DNA from: Parvicella tangerina
Lineage (GTDB): Bacteria > Bacteroidota > Bacteroidia > Flavobacteriales_D > Parvicellaceae
DNA: 64,000 nucleotides
NCBI RefSeq assembly: GCF_907165195.1
Contig: NZ_OU015584.1
Location: forward strand, 2,552,978-2,616,977
Direction of reading: 5' to 3'
Position numbers and translations under genes: made by a program. A model generated the notes under the pieces. It was not told the DNA's origin. It did no database searches and saw only the letters and a program-made list of their open reading frames with translations. Numbering within the stretch: the stretch's first letter is position 1; each line of letters starts with the position of its first letter. Below are positions 35,507-45,987 of this stretch, in pieces.

Positions 35507-36499
35507 ATGAAACAAATACTAGAAAAATTATACCGACACGAGACTTTCACTAGTGATGAGTCCAGAAAAATTCTGATCGATATAGCGTCAGGAGTTTATA
35601 ACAATTATCAGGTGGCTTCCTTTCTCACTACCTTCATCATGCGCAACATTACGTTGGATGAGCTGAAAGGGTTTAGAACTGCATTGCTAGAATTGGCCAT
35701 TCCTATCAACCTAGGTGAATACGACCCAATTGATCTGTGCGGAACCGGAGGGGATGGAAAGAACACGTTCAACATATCCACCTTATCTTCTTTTGTAGTG
35801 GCAGGAGCAGGAATTTCTGTGGCCAAACACGGTAACTACGGAGTTTCTTCTATTTCTGGTTCTTCAAATGTGTTAGAAGCACTGGGAGTTCAGTTTGAAA
35901 CAACTCAAGATGGTCTTAAAAGACAAATGGACACAGCAAACATTAGCTTTCTGCATGCTCCTTTGTTTCATCCCGCACTTAAACATGTCGCTCAGGTTCG
36001 AAAAGAATTAGGAGTAAAAACATTCTTTAACATGCTTGGACCTCTGGTGAATCCTGCTCGACCTAAAAAACAACTAACGGGTGTCTTCAACCTTGAATTA
36101 GCGAGGCTGTATCAATATTTACTCGAAGAAGAAGGTGTTCAATTTTCTATAGTCCATGCTTTAGATGGTTATGATGAGATTTCATTAACGGGTGATGCAA
36201 AAGTATTAACCAATAGACAACAGTTAGTTCTTTCTCCTAAAGACTTCGGGTTTGCGGTGCAATCACCTGAATCTATATATGGTGGTGATACTATAAAAGA
36301 GGCAGCGCAATTGTTTCTGAACATTCTTGAAGGAAAAGGAACGAAGGAACAGAACAATGTCGTTCTAGCGAATTCAGCATTGGCCATACAGATCGCGAAA
36401 CCAGAAAAAGATCTACTGACTGCCGTTGAGATCGCTAAAGATTCTCTTTTTAATCAAAAAGCACTGGACAAACTAAATCTACTAAAACAAACAAAATGA
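35507..36499 (+). CDS. trpD: anthranilate phosphoribosyltransferase
   Basis: 330 residues. The PRPP and metal site DLCGTGGDGKNTFNIST (76-92), KHGNYGVSS and LGPLVNPARPKKQ are standard TrpD motifs. It joins anthranilate to phosphoribosyl pyrophosphate. It starts two bases after trpG and overlaps trpC by four. Confidence 0.96.
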   Translation: MKQILEKLYRHETFTSDESRKILIDIASGVYNNYQVASFLTTFIMRNITLDELKGFRTALLELAIPINLGEYDPIDLCGTGGDGKNTFNISTLSSFVVAGAGISVAKHGNYGVSSISGSSNVLEALGVQFETTQDGLKRQMDTANISFLHAPLFHPALKHVAQVRKELGVKTFFNMLGPLVNPARPKKQLTGVFNLELARLYQYLLEEEGVQFSIVHALDGYDEISLTGDAKVLTNRQQLVLSPKDFGFAVQSPESIYGGDTIKEAAQLFLNILEGKGTKEQNNVVLANSALAIQIAKPEKDLLTAVEIAKDSLFNQKALDKLNLLKQTK

Positions 36500-37290
36500 A
36501 CATACTCGACAAAATAGCTCAACACAAAAGGAAAGAGGTAGCAGAACGTAAATCCCTCTACCCTATTCAATTACTGGAAAAGTCAATCTATTTTGATAGT
36601 CCAACCGTTAAAATGACGGATTACCTAACCCGTAAGAATGCGAGTGGAATCATTGCAGAGTTTAAACGACAATCTCCTTCAAAAGGAGCAATCAATCCTT
36701 ATGCAAACCCAGAAGAGGTGCCACTACAATACATGCAGGCTGGAGCATCTGCTTTATCGGTGTTGACCGATAATCATTTTTTTGGAGCGAAGAATCATGA
36801 CCTAGAAACAGCCAGAAAATTCAATTACTGCCCAATTCTTAGAAAAGACTTTATGCTCGATGAATATCAAATCGTAGAGGCTAAAGCCATGGGTGCAGAT
36901 TGTATTCTGCTGATTGCAAAAATGATCTCACCAGCAGAAGTGAAGCACCTTGCTGATTTTGCTAAAAGTCTAGATCTGCAGGTTTTGTTAGAGATTCACA
37001 ACGAAAATGAGATCAAGGCAAACGAAGATGCCTCCGTTGACCTCATCGGTATCAACAACCGAAACTTAGACACATTTGAAGTCAGTATTGAGCATAGTAT
37101 CCGACTTGCTGAACTACTACCAAAAGAATTGATCAAGATTGCTGAAAGTGGCATCAATGACCCTAACACCGTCAATTTACTGAAGAAAGAAGGGTTTGAT
37201 GGTTTCCTGATTGGAGAATATTTCATGAAAAATAGTAACCCAGGGGAGAAATGTCAGCAATTCATTAAAGCGCTAAATCATGTTAATTAA
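36496..37290 (+). CDS. trpC: indole-3-glycerol phosphate synthase
   Basis: 264 residues, single-domain TrpC. FKRQSPSKGAI (with the catalytic Lys), LRKDFMLDEYQI, LIGINNRNLDTF and IAESGINDP are the family's active-site loops. It closes the indole ring. Unlike in enterobacteria it is not fused to TrpF, and its 3' end overlaps trpF by 11 bases. Confidence 0.95.
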   Translation: MNILDKIAQHKRKEVAERKSLYPIQLLEKSIYFDSPTVKMTDYLTRKNASGIIAEFKRQSPSKGAINPYANPEEVPLQYMQAGASALSVLTDNHFFGAKNHDLETARKFNYCPILRKDFMLDEYQIVEAKAMGADCILLIAKMISPAEVKHLADFAKSLDLQVLLEIHNENEIKANEDASVDLIGINNRNLDTFEVSIEHSIRLAELLPKELIKIAESGINDPNTVNLLKKEGFDGFLIGEYFMKNSNPGEKCQQFIKALNHVN

Positions 37291-37900
37291 AATCTGTGGA
37301 AATACTACCCGTGAGAACCTTTCTCAAATCGAAAGCCTAAACCCTGATCTTATTGGTTTGATTTTTTATCCCAAATCTAAGCGGTTTGTGAAGGATCAAC
37401 TTGTGAATCATGACTTTCGAGTTCCTGCGGTGGGCGTATTTGTCAATGAGTCACTCACTAACATGCAAAAAACTGCAGCGAACTATAAGCTCAAGCACCT
37501 TCAATTACATGGAGATGAAACTCCAGAAACTTGTAGAGTTCTTCTGTCAGCAGGGTACACGGTTTACAAGGCATTTGGAATTGAAAACCTACTCGATGTG
37601 GAAAAGACAGCTGCTTTTAATGGAACATGCAGTTTTTACCTCTTCGATACTAAAACACCAGATCGCGGTGGGTCTGGAAGAACTTTCGATTGGCAGATCT
37701 TACACGCCTATAAAGGAGAAACACCATTTTTTCTCAGTGGAGGAATTGGCCTTGAAAATATCAGGGAAGCATTGAAGCTGGATCATCCCCAATTCAAAGG
37801 CATAGATCTGAACAGTAAGTTAGAAATAAAACCTGGAATTAAAGACATTAAGCAAACAGAACGAATTATTCAAATTATTAAAAACCATGAGCGGAATTAA
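37280..37900 (+). CDS. trpF: phosphoribosylanthranilate isomerase
   Basis: 206 residues. Start [13 protein letters not shown] (with the catalytic Cys), [27 protein letters not shown] (Asp, general acid) and [10 protein letters not shown] match TrpF. The 3' end overlaps trpB by 14 bases, the longest overlap in the operon. Confidence 0.94.
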   Translation: MLIKICGNTTRENLSQIESLNPDLIGLIFYPKSKRFVKDQLVNHDFRVPAVGVFVNESLTNMQKTAANYKLKHLQLHGDETPETCRVLLSAGYTVYKAFGIENLLDVEKTAAFNGTCSFYLFDTKTPDRGGSGRTFDWQILHAYKGETPFFLSGGIGLENIREALKLDHPQFKGIDLNSKLEIKPGIKDIKQTERIIQIIKNHERN

Positions 37901-39071
37901 ACCTAATAAAGCGGGATATTACGGAGAATTTGGTGGAGCATTTGTACCAGAGATGCTTTACCCGAACATCAAAGAACTGCAAGATAATTACCAGTCCATC
38001 ATTGATTCATCTGAATTTAAAAACGAATTTACCAGACTACTGAGAGATTATGTGGGAAGACCTACACCTCTCTACTATTCGACCTATTTAAGCAAGAAAC
38101 ATAGAGCAAAAATCTATTTAAAAAGAGAAGATCTCAATCATACTGGAGCGCACAAGATCAACAATGCGCTTGGTCAAATTTTACTCGCTAAAAGACTTAA
38201 CAAAAAGCGAATTATAGCCGAAACAGGTGCTGGTCAGCATGGTGTAGCCACTGCAACAGCTTGTGCATTGATGGGATTAGAATGCCATATTTTTATGGGT
38301 GCTATTGATATAGAAAGACAACGACCTAATGTGGAACGAATGGAATTTCTGGGAGCAAAAGTCATTCCTGCAACTAGCGGAAGTCAAACCTTAAAAGATG
38401 CCACAAATGAAGCTATTAGAGCGTGGATCAATAATCCAACAGAGACCCACTACATTATTGGGTCTGTAGTTGGTCCACACCCCTACCCTGATATGGTCAC
38501 GCAATTTCAATCTGTAATTAGCGAAGAGATCCAAAAGCAATTGCAGAATCTCGAAGGGCGTAACGAACCCGATTATGTGATTGCGTGCATTGGAGGAGGT
38601 AGCAATGCCATCGGTGCGTTTTATCATTTTATCGACAATCCTGCTACGAATCTGATTGCTGTAGAAGCGGGAGGTCTGGGTGTTGATTCTGGGAAAACAG
38701 CTGCGACCATCGCTCTGGGTAAAAAAGGCATCCTACATGGCAGCAAATCTTATCTGATGCAAACGGAAGACGGGCAAATTGTAGAACCCCACTCCATCTC
38801 AGCAGGATTGGATTATCCAGGTATTGGCCCCGTGCACGCCTATTTAAGTGATACGGGTAAAGCAAAAGTTGTTGCTGCAACAGATCAGGAAGCTTTAGAC
38901 GCAGCAAAAGAACTGACCCAAAAAGAAGGCATCTTACCCGCCTTAGAGTCTGCTCATGCTCTGGCTCAACTCAATAAAATGAACTTTCAACCTAATGATG
39001 TCGTTATAGTTAACCTTTCTGGAAGAGGTGATAAGGACATGATTACTTATAAAAAAGCATTTAACCTATGA
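37887..39071 (+). CDS. trpB: tryptophan synthase beta chain
   Basis: 394 residues. The PLP lysine is Lys90 in [13 protein letters not shown]; the phosphate-binding GGGSNAIG and the glycine-rich sites are normal. It condenses indole with serine. It overlaps trpA by four bases, as subunits of the same complex often do. Confidence 0.97.
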   Translation: MSGIKPNKAGYYGEFGGAFVPEMLYPNIKELQDNYQSIIDSSEFKNEFTRLLRDYVGRPTPLYYSTYLSKKHRAKIYLKREDLNHTGAHKINNALGQILLAKRLNKKRIIAETGAGQHGVATATACALMGLECHIFMGAIDIERQRPNVERMEFLGAKVIPATSGSQTLKDATNEAIRAWINNPTETHYIIGSVVGPHPYPDMVTQFQSVISEEIQKQLQNLEGRNEPDYVIACIGGGSNAIGAFYHFIDNPATNLIAVEAGGLGVDSGKTAATIALGKKGILHGSKSYLMQTEDGQIVEPHSISAGLDYPGIGPVHAYLSDTGKAKVVAATDQEALDAAKELTQKEGILPALESAHALAQLNKMNFQPNDVVIVNLSGRGDKDMITYKKAFNL

Positions 39072-39832
39072 ACCGAATAGATCAACTCATCCAAAACAAA
39101 AAAGACATCCTGTCCATCTATTTTACAGCGGGATATCCCAAACTGAATGACACCTTAGAAATTCTGCAAAACCTTGAACTAGCAGGCGTTGACCTTGTGG
39201 AGATCGGCATTCCCTTTTCAGACCCCCTAGCTGATGGTCCCACGATACAAGCGAGTAATCAACAAGCCTTAAAAAACGGCATGACATTATCGCTACTATT
39301 TGAGCAGTTGTCTGAGCTGCGTAAAACTGTTCGTATCCCCGTGATTTTAATGGGCTATTTAAACTCCATTCTACAATTCGGAGAGCAGCATTTCGTGAAG
39401 CAGTGTTCGAAGATTGGCGTGGACGGTTTGATTCTCCCAGACCTTACCATGGATTATTATGCTGAATATTTACAACCCGCTTTTGAAGCGAACAACTTAA
39501 AGCATATCATGTTAGTTACCCCAAGCAGCTCTGATGAACGGATAAGGTCCATTGATCAGTATTCGAGCGGGTTTATTTATGCGGTATCTACCCATTCCAT
39601 TACCGGAACAAAACTACAGGAAATGAACGCTGCTTATTTTCGAAGACTAAAGGATCTTAAGCTAAAGAATAAGCACCTCATCGGCTTTGGCATTCACGAC
39701 CAACAAAGCTTTGAAAGAGCCTGTAAAAATGGTAATGGAGGCATAATCGGTTCTGCCTTTATCAAACACCTAAAGGCTCATGGACCTTCACAACAGCGTA
39801 TTCACCAATTTGTAAAAACCATTCAACCATGA
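39068..39832 (+). CDS. trpA: tryptophan synthase alpha chain
   Basis: 254 residues, TIM barrel. Catalytic Glu45 ([11 protein letters not shown]) and Asp56 (LADGPTIQ) equal Salmonella Glu49 and Asp60. The expected loop with [12 protein letters not shown] is present, slightly changed from the usual S.GVTG. It cleaves indole-glycerol phosphate. It overlaps the next gene, a DAHP synthase, by four bases. Confidence 0.95.
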   Translation: MNRIDQLIQNKKDILSIYFTAGYPKLNDTLEILQNLELAGVDLVEIGIPFSDPLADGPTIQASNQQALKNGMTLSLLFEQLSELRKTVRIPVILMGYLNSILQFGEQHFVKQCSKIGVDGLILPDLTMDYYAEYLQPAFEANNLKHIMLVTPSSSDERIRSIDQYSSGFIYAVSTHSITGTKLQEMNAAYFRRLKDLKLKNKHLIGFGIHDQQSFERACKNGNGGIIGSAFIKHLKAHGPSQQRIHQFVKTIQP

Positions 39833-40836
39833 TTATTCAATTAAATCAACACCTACAAGCCAATCAACTCGAGAAAATTCAAGAGACCCTAACACACTTA
39901 AAAATCAAATCGGTTGATGTTCAAACTCAATCTGGCTATTATCTGGTTGGGATTCCAAAAGAAGACTTTGACCTAAGACGGATTGGGCAACTTGATGGGG
40001 TTAAAGATGTGCACCGTATTACTGACGCCTATAAATTGGTCAGTCGACAATGGAAAACTGCAGGAACGGTTATTGATCTTGGTGATGGCGTTACTATTTC
40101 TGAAAGGGATTTTACGGTCATGGCGGGGCCGTGTTCTATTGAAAGTGAGGAGCAGATTGAACGAATTGTAGCAGAACTGGTGAAACAAAACGTCAAGATT
40201 ATGCGCGGTGGGGTGTACAAACCGAGAAGTAGTCCTTATTCCTTTAGGGGATTAGGTATTGATGGACTCAAACTGTTCTATCAGCATTGTAAGGCAAACG
40301 GAATAAAAATCATTACGGAGGTTATGCAAGTCTCTCAAATTGAAGAGATGCTGCCCTATGTAGACATCTTTCAAGTGGGAGCAAGAAACACGCAAAACTT
40401 TAACCTACTCGATGCTCTAGGAGAAGTGGATAAACCTGTGATGATCAAGCGTGGTATATCAGGGAGCATTGATGAATTACTCCAAAGTGCAGAATATGTC
40501 TTCTCCGCAGGAAATGAAAAGCTGCTCCTCTGCGAAAGGGGCATTCGGACTTTTGAAAACGCTTATCGCAATACCTTTGATATCAACGCAATTCCCATTT
40601 TAAAAGAAAAGAGTCATTTACCTGTCATTGCAGATCCTTCACATGGCATCGGTATCCGAAAACACGTGGATAAGATCACGTTGGCAGCATTAGCTGCAGG
40701 AGCTGATGGTGCGATCATTGAAATGCACTACTCACCTGAAAAAGCTTTCAGCGATGGACAGCAGAATTTAAATTTTGCTGAGTTCGAGAAATTGATGAAC
40801 CGGCTAAGTGTCCTAAAACAAGCCATTAGGGAGTAG
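39829..40836 (+). CDS. aroF: DAHP synthase, type I-beta, at the end of the trp operon
   Basis: 335 residues: an N-terminal ferredoxin-like regulatory domain (about 1-65, as in the Thermotoga enzyme) and the barrel with MAGPCSIES, RGGVYKPRSSPYSF, EVMQV and IADPSHGIG. It makes 3-deoxy-arabino-heptulosonate 7-phosphate from phosphoenolpyruvate and erythrose-4-phosphate, the first shikimate step. Being last in the trp operon, it falls under the tryptophan attenuator, so flux into chorismate would rise when tryptophan is short. Other DAHP synthase copies must be sought elsewhere in the genome. Confidence 0.93.
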   Translation: MIIQLNQHLQANQLEKIQETLTHLKIKSVDVQTQSGYYLVGIPKEDFDLRRIGQLDGVKDVHRITDAYKLVSRQWKTAGTVIDLGDGVTISERDFTVMAGPCSIESEEQIERIVAELVKQNVKIMRGGVYKPRSSPYSFRGLGIDGLKLFYQHCKANGIKIITEVMQVSQIEEMLPYVDIFQVGARNTQNFNLLDALGEVDKPVMIKRGISGSIDELLQSAEYVFSAGNEKLLLCERGIRTFENAYRNTFDINAIPILKEKSHLPVIADPSHGIGIRKHVDKITLAALAAGADGAIIEMHYSPEKAFSDGQQNLNFAEFEKLMNRLSVLKQAIRE

Positions 40837-40932
40837 GTCTAAGTGTTTTAGCTTATTTTCAGTACATTAGCTTCTCAGCACGTAACTGAAATATATCCAT
40901 GTTGTTATTTGGTTACTGGCAAGTATGGAAAA

Positions 40933-41583
40933 ATGAAAACACTACTAACAATATTACTGTTACTGTTCTTCTTAACAACTATCCAATCTCAAAGAAAGGT
41001 AAACATAGGTATTGAAGGAGGATCAAGTTTATTCAATGGTATGGGGTTAAATATGGATCCCACACTTATGAAAAACCTCAATTTAGTTGTGGTCTATGGA
41101 GAATACGAATTATATGGCGGGTTGATTGAAATAAACTTCAGTAATTTTACAGTTCAAAATAAGGGTTTTACCACAATAGGACCATTTTTGGGACTCAGGT
41201 ATCATAAACTCACTAAAAAACGACAGAGTCATTTTTTTGCTGATTTGAACTTGAGTTGGCGAGACTACTACCCTAACTATGTAGCTCCGCCATACGGAGG
41301 GAACTCTGATCTTGATTATATCTTCATGAAAAGCATAGGAGTTGAGTATTATTCGCAAACATTCAACTCTCACCTATCAATTGGTTATGAGTCAATATTT
41401 TTTGATAGAATTTCATTACCAATTATGCTTGGAGCAGGGCTTGCTGTTCATAGTGGTCAAACGACCCAAGTGGGAATTGAAGAAGGTTTATCAGATTACG
41501 AAGTATTAGAGTTTTCTCCAATTATCAGAATAGGACTTAGGGTATATGTGTATAAAATAAACACGGCAGTCAACAAATATTAA
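40933..41583 (+). CDS. outer membrane beta-barrel protein, unknown function
   Basis: I start at 40933 (MKTLLTILLLLFFLTTIQSQ), which gives a signal peptide, rather than at an upstream in-frame ATG. 216 residues of alternating strands such as VVYGEYELYGGLIEINFSN and HLSIGYESIFF. No family is recognised. Degenerate attC-like words (GTTACTGG before, AGTAACC after) suggest that it belongs with the cassette-like genes. Confidence 0.6.
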   Translation: MKTLLTILLLLFFLTTIQSQRKVNIGIEGGSSLFNGMGLNMDPTLMKNLNLVVVYGEYELYGGLIEINFSNFTVQNKGFTTIGPFLGLRYHKLTKKRQSHFFADLNLSWRDYYPNYVAPPYGGNSDLDYIFMKSIGVEYYSQTFNSHLSIGYESIFFDRISLPIMLGAGLAVHSGQTTQVGIEEGLSDYEVLEFSPIIRIGLRVYVYKINTAVNKY

Positions 41584-41671
41584 CATAGTAACCTTCCCTA
41601 CCCCAACCCGATTTACTATTTTAGTAGAGGCGTTGGTATCAACTCAATTTAAACCAGCAAACAATAATAAG

Positions 41672-42100
41672 ATGAGTATAGTAACATTCCTAACATTTGT
41701 GGGTGATCAATGTGGAAAAGCGGAAGAAGCCATAAACTTTTATACCTCCACATTTCCAAATTCTGAAATTATAAGTATAACAAAATACGCTAAAGGAGAG
41801 GCTGGTGGCACACCAGAGCTTATTAAGCATGGCGTATTCTCTCTCAATGGAACCAATTACATGGTTTCTGAAAGCAATTATAACCATGCCTGGTCATTTA
41901 CTCCTGCTGTATCACTTTTGATAATGGATAATTCAAATGAGTTTATACAAACAGTTTTCGAAAAGCTTTCGGAAAACGGTGGTCAGATAATGGTCCCTCT
42001 TGACAATTACGAAGGTGAAGGAGACTATGGATTTGGCAAGAAATTCGGTTGGTGTGAAGACAAGTATGGAATTTCTTGGCAGTTTATCCTTTCTGAATAA
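41672..42100 (+). CDS. VOC superfamily protein of the PhnB type
   Basis: 142 residues from the ATG at 41672; 13 residues upstream in frame have no family match. TFLTFVGDQCGKAEEAINFYTSTFP and WQFILSE at the end match the PhnB-like (3-dmu-9_3-mt) branch of the glyoxalase/VOC fold. The usual metal ligands are partly replaced, as is normal for this branch; no activity is known to me. A short spacer with TTTACTATTTTAGTAGA lies upstream. Confidence 0.8.
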   Translation: MSIVTFLTFVGDQCGKAEEAINFYTSTFPNSEIISITKYAKGEAGGTPELIKHGVFSLNGTNYMVSESNYNHAWSFTPAVSLLIMDNSNEFIQTVFEKLSENGGQIMVPLDNYEGEGDYGFGKKFGWCEDKYGISWQFILSE

Positions 42101-42335
42101 ATAAGATGGAATCGAATTAACAACGAACCTGTATTTGCATTGATCAGGTTAGTAATTGAAAACTTAAGAGCAATTAATCGTTCTAAAGGCATAAACCTGT
42201 TTTTGACGTTTTACTTGAGGTTATCAAAGTTCATTTCCTGAACTCTTCTACTGCATAACTGCTTTTTTCAGAATTTCATCTCACAAAACTTGGTAAAGTC
42301 CAGAATTATTTAATCTTTCTTGCAAATAATGAAGG

Positions 42336-43778
42336 ATGAGTTTACACTGGATTGACCTGACCATATTTATTGTCTATTTGGCAGCGATGTTAGGCGTTGG
42401 TTTCTATTTTATGAAACGAAACCAATCTGATGATGACTACTATGTAGGTGGACGAGGTATGTCTGCTGGTCATATTGGTTTTTCAGTTGTCGCCACAGAT
42501 GTGGGAGGCGGTTTTTCCATCGGTTTGGGAGGGCTCGGATTTCTCATGGGACTATCTGGAACCTGGATGCTTTTTACGGGCTTGATCGGAGCATGGCTCT
42601 CTGCCGTCATCTTAATCCCCAAGGTCTATCCGATAGCCAGAAAGCATAATTTCCTAAGTTTCCCAGATGCATTAAAACACCATTATAACCTGAAAGTTGC
42701 AAAAATTGCAGGACTCATATCCCTGATCGGTTACATCGGATTTACCAGTTCACAAATCCTTGCTGGTGCAAAACTGGCTTCAGCTACTTTTCCAGCAGTG
42801 AGCATCACGGATGCTGTGATCATTATGGGCGTGATTGCTGTGATCTACACGGTTCTTGGAGGAATAAAAGCAGTGATTTACACAGATACTGTACAATGGA
42901 TACTGTTGCTCAGTGGACTAATCTTTATCGGTATTCCACTCGGTTATTCGGCCATAGGAGGCTGGGAAAATATTCAGACAAACCTTCCTTCGAGCTATAC
43001 CTCCCTGACTAATCTATCCGCGAGTGACATCATCAACTGGTTCATCACTATTGTTCCTATTTGGTTTGTGGGAATGACGCTCTACCAACGGATCTATGCT
43101 TGTAAGGATGAGAAAACGGCAAAGAAAGCCTGGAAGGTTGCAGGATTCTTTGAGTGGCCATTCATGGCTTTTATGGGGGTTTTACTCGGATTATTCGCTA
43201 AAGTGGCTTTTGAACAAGGTATGTTTACTCAACTAGGATACGCTCCAGGTTCTGAAATGGATCCAGAACTTGGTCTTCCGTTGTTCCTGAGGGAAATACT
43301 CCCCATTGGTTTGATGGGGTTGATGCTATCGGCTTACTTCAGTGCGATCATGTCTACAGCAGATAGCTGTTTAATGGCGGCATCTGGAAATCTTACGAAC
43401 GACATTCTGGAAAACAAAAAAGAAAGAGATAGTAAAAAGCAAATCCGATTCTCTCAATGGATCACTTTGGCCATTGGCGTACTAGCGATATTACTAGCAA
43501 CGATGATGAATGAAGTGCTGGAACTCATGCTCTATTCCTATGCATTCATGGTCTCCGGACTACTCGTGCCAGTATTGGGAATGCTATTTTTGAAAAAACC
43601 GTCTGCAAAAGCTGCTCTTGTGGCGATGATCGGTGGTGGGTTGACTACGCTCTCCTTACTCATCATGGAAATCAAACTCCCCTGGGATCTTGATGCCAAT
43701 ATTGTCGGCATCTCAGTTTCTTTAATTAGTTTCCTGATGGTACAAAGAATAGATAATAGCCATTCATTAAAACGATAA
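42336..43778 (+). CDS. sodium:solute symporter (SSS family)
   Basis: 480 residues with about 12-13 membrane segments. DDYYVGGRGMSAGHIGFS near the start and the inner SAYFSAIMSTADSCLMAASG segment, with its Na-site residues, are typical of the SSS family. It moves a solute into the cell with sodium. The substrate cannot be told: family members carry sugars, proline, acetate or vitamins. No catabolic genes lie beside it. Confidence 0.9.
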   Translation: MSLHWIDLTIFIVYLAAMLGVGFYFMKRNQSDDDYYVGGRGMSAGHIGFSVVATDVGGGFSIGLGGLGFLMGLSGTWMLFTGLIGAWLSAVILIPKVYPIARKHNFLSFPDALKHHYNLKVAKIAGLISLIGYIGFTSSQILAGAKLASATFPAVSITDAVIIMGVIAVIYTVLGGIKAVIYTDTVQWILLLSGLIFIGIPLGYSAIGGWENIQTNLPSSYTSLTNLSASDIINWFITIVPIWFVGMTLYQRIYACKDEKTAKKAWKVAGFFEWPFMAFMGVLLGLFAKVAFEQGMFTQLGYAPGSEMDPELGLPLFLREILPIGLMGLMLSAYFSAIMSTADSCLMAASGNLTNDILENKKERDSKKQIRFSQWITLAIGVLAILLATMMNEVLELMLYSYAFMVSGLLVPVLGMLFLKKPSAKAALVAMIGGGLTTLSLLIMEIKLPWDLDANIVGISVSLISFLMVQRIDNSHSLKR

Positions 43779-43828
43779 ACGTAATTCACTGCCATGGGCT
43801 AATTATTTCCTATATTTAAAGGCCGTTA

Positions 43829-44365
43829 ATGCCTATGGAAGAACTTTTAGACGCAGACATACGACAAAAAAAGCTCAAATGGATTGAACTGATTCCTGCA
43901 TTTTTGGTTTTACTCTTACTCATCTGGAAGATACAAAAATCCCTTGCGGAACATTACTTATTCGAATCACTTAGTGCCGTGGGATTTGCACTAGTGGGCA
44001 TTGCTGGTGCAATCTATTTTTTTAATAAAAGTATTTACTATTATACCTTATTAGTTGTCTTCATTGCTGGACTAATTGGCCTCCTTAATTTCACTCCGGT
44101 CAAATACTCGTTTAGTGTAATCTTCATTCGTTTCGACCCTGTTTTCCTTGTTCTACTTGGTGTACATTTGATTGTTTTTTATAAGTCTATCGAATCCAGG
44201 GCTCAACGAAATAAAGAGGCATCCAGACACCAGCAGATAGACTCGTTTAAAAGTAAGTTTCGCGACAAAACAGTAGATGAACTGAAAGCACTCACGCAGA
44301 CAAAAGGATTTCGAGAAGAAGCAAAACAAGCAGCTACCGAACTACTAAAAGAAAAGGGGCATTAA
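43829..44365 (+). CDS. four-helix membrane protein with charged C-terminal tail
   Basis: 178 residues: four hydrophobic segments (about 20-35, 45-65, 73-88, 105-118) followed by a soluble, charged tail FKSKFRDKTVDELKALTQTKGFREEAKQAA, of a kind found after membrane domains in several Bacteroidota proteins. No function is known. Confidence 0.65.
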   Translation: MPMEELLDADIRQKKLKWIELIPAFLVLLLLIWKIQKSLAEHYLFESLSAVGFALVGIAGAIYFFNKSIYYYTLLVVFIAGLIGLLNFTPVKYSFSVIFIRFDPVFLVLLGVHLIVFYKSIESRAQRNKEASRHQQIDSFKSKFRDKTVDELKALTQTKGFREEAKQAATELLKEKGH

Positions 44366-44387
44366 CCTTTAAATCACATCATATCCC

Positions 44388-44870
44388 ATGCAACTACAAC
44401 CTAATATTAAAACCCTGGCTCCCAAAAAACTTATTGGTAAAAAAGTCAAAATGAGCTTGGTAGACTTCAAAGTCACTGAACTCTGGAAAAGCTTCCTTCC
44501 CAAAAAGACGGAAATTAAAAACAACCTATCAACCGACCTGATCTCGTTGTCTGTTTATGCTCCTGAGCATTTTAAGAACTTTAGTCCTACTAATCAATTT
44601 GACAAATGGGCAGCTGTTGAAGTTGAGGACTTCTCTAGTGTTCCAGATGGTTTAGAAACCCTGGATTTACCTGGTGGATTGTATGCAGTTTTTCATTACA
44701 AAGGATTGAATACCGACAATCGAATTTTTAGATATATCTATAGCGAATGGATTCCACAATCGTCTTTTGAATTGGATGATCGTCCACATTTTGAAATTCT
44801 CGGTGAAAAGTATAAAAATAACGATCCTAACTCCGAAGAAGAAATCTGGATTCCTATTAAAGAGAAATAA
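44388..44870 (+). CDS. GyrI-like effector-binding domain protein
   Basis: 160 residues, a stand-alone GyrI/AraC-type small-molecule-binding fold: LIGKKVKMSLVDFKVTELWKSF at the start, WAAVEVEDF in the middle, FELDDRPHFEILGEKY near the end. The family sequesters or hydrolyses small ligands or toxins. It stands alone, converging on lpxB with a single base between the stops. Confidence 0.85.
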   Translation: MQLQPNIKTLAPKKLIGKKVKMSLVDFKVTELWKSFLPKKTEIKNNLSTDLISLSVYAPEHFKNFSPTNQFDKWAAVEVEDFSSVPDGLETLDLPGGLYAVFHYKGLNTDNRIFRYIYSEWIPQSSFELDDRPHFEILGEKYKNNDPNSEEEIWIPIKEK

Positions 44871-44871
44871 C

Positions 44872-45987
44872 CTAACTGATTTCGTTTATGATTAGCTGAG
44901 CGGTGTGTGCTGAAGCTCCTACTCCCCCACAATTTTTGATCAACTCATCGTAATTGGTCAACATTTTCTCTCTCTTCTTTCCTGAGGTAATCTTGATCAA
45001 TTCTGTTTTGATATTCGGTGTTGTTAATTCGCCTTGTATGAGTTCAGTCACGACTTCCTCATCCTGAATCAAGTTGACCAATGAGATGTACTTTACTTTA
45101 ATCACACGCTTTGCAATGTGATACGAAATACTACTTCCTTTATAGCACACCACCTGAGGCACCTTAAAAAGAGCTGTTTCTAAGGTAGCCGTTCCCGAAG
45201 TAACCAATGCAGCAAACGAGTTGTTCAACAGGTTGTAGGTATCGTTTTCGACTAGTGCTACATTTCCTTCTCCTAAAAACTCCTGATAAAACGCTTTATC
45301 TTTTGAAGGTGCGCCTGCAATCACAAATTGATAATCTTTAAATTCCTTCACTACGGACAACATCAGGGGTAACTTTACTTTAATCTCCTGATTTCTACTT
45401 CCTGGCAACAAAGCAATGACTGGCCGATCATCCAATCCGTTGGTCGCTCTAAACACATCAGCAGGTTTTGCTCGATTCTTAAAGTCTTCAATAGCATCGA
45501 TCAACGGATGTCCCACAAAATCCACTTCATAATTGAACTGATCATAAAATTCCTTTTCAAAAGGCAAGATGACATACATCTTATCGACAAAAGCTTTGAT
45601 CTTCTTTACACGATTCTGCTTCCATGCCCAAACTTGGGGCGAAATATAATAGAGTGTTTTGATTCCATGTTCCTTGCAAAACTTAGCCATTCTAAGATTG
45701 AATCCAGGGTAATCAATAAACACCACAGCATCTGGCTTAAAGTCAAGGATCTGTTCCTTACACAACTTAAAATTCTTGCTGATCGTTCTGATATTCGAGA
45801 TCACCTCCCAGAACCCCATAAAAGCGAGTTCTTTATAGTGTTTGAGTACTTTGGCTCCAGCTGCTTCCATAAGGTCTCCACCCCAAGCCTGAATCTCAAT
45901 TTCAGCGTTTTGTTTCAACGCTTTGATCAAGTTGCTTCCATGCAGATCTCCTGAGGCCTCTCCAGATATGATGAACAATTTTTTCAA
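44872..45987 (-). CDS. lpxB: lipid-A-disaccharide synthase
   Basis: I start at the TTG 45987-45985, giving LKKLFIISGEASGDLHGSN as the N-terminus. The upstream in-frame stretch to 46062 reads through the end of the previous gene in another frame and lacks LpxB similarity; TTGA overlap with that gene's stop supports the TTG. About 371 residues, with LPGSRNQEIK and VTSGTATLE, typical of the family. It forms the lipid A disaccharide from UDP-diacylglucosamine and lipid X. Confidence 0.93.
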   Translation of the reverse strand: MKKLFIISGEASGDLHGSNLIKALKQNAEIEIQAWGGDLMEAAGAKVLKHYKELAFMGFWEVISNIRTISKNFKLCKEQILDFKPDAVVFIDYPGFNLRMAKFCKEHGIKTLYYISPQVWAWKQNRVKKIKAFVDKMYVILPFEKEFYDQFNYEVDFVGHPLIDAIEDFKNRAKPADVFRATNGLDDRPVIALLPGSRNQEIKVKLPLMLSVVKEFKDYQFVIAGAPSKDKAFYQEFLGEGNVALVENDTYNLLNNSFAALVTSGTATLETALFKVPQVVCYKGSSISYHIAKRVIKVKYISLVNLIQDEEVVTELIQGELTTPNIKTELIKITSGKKREKMLTNYDELIKNCGGVGASAHTAQLIINEIS

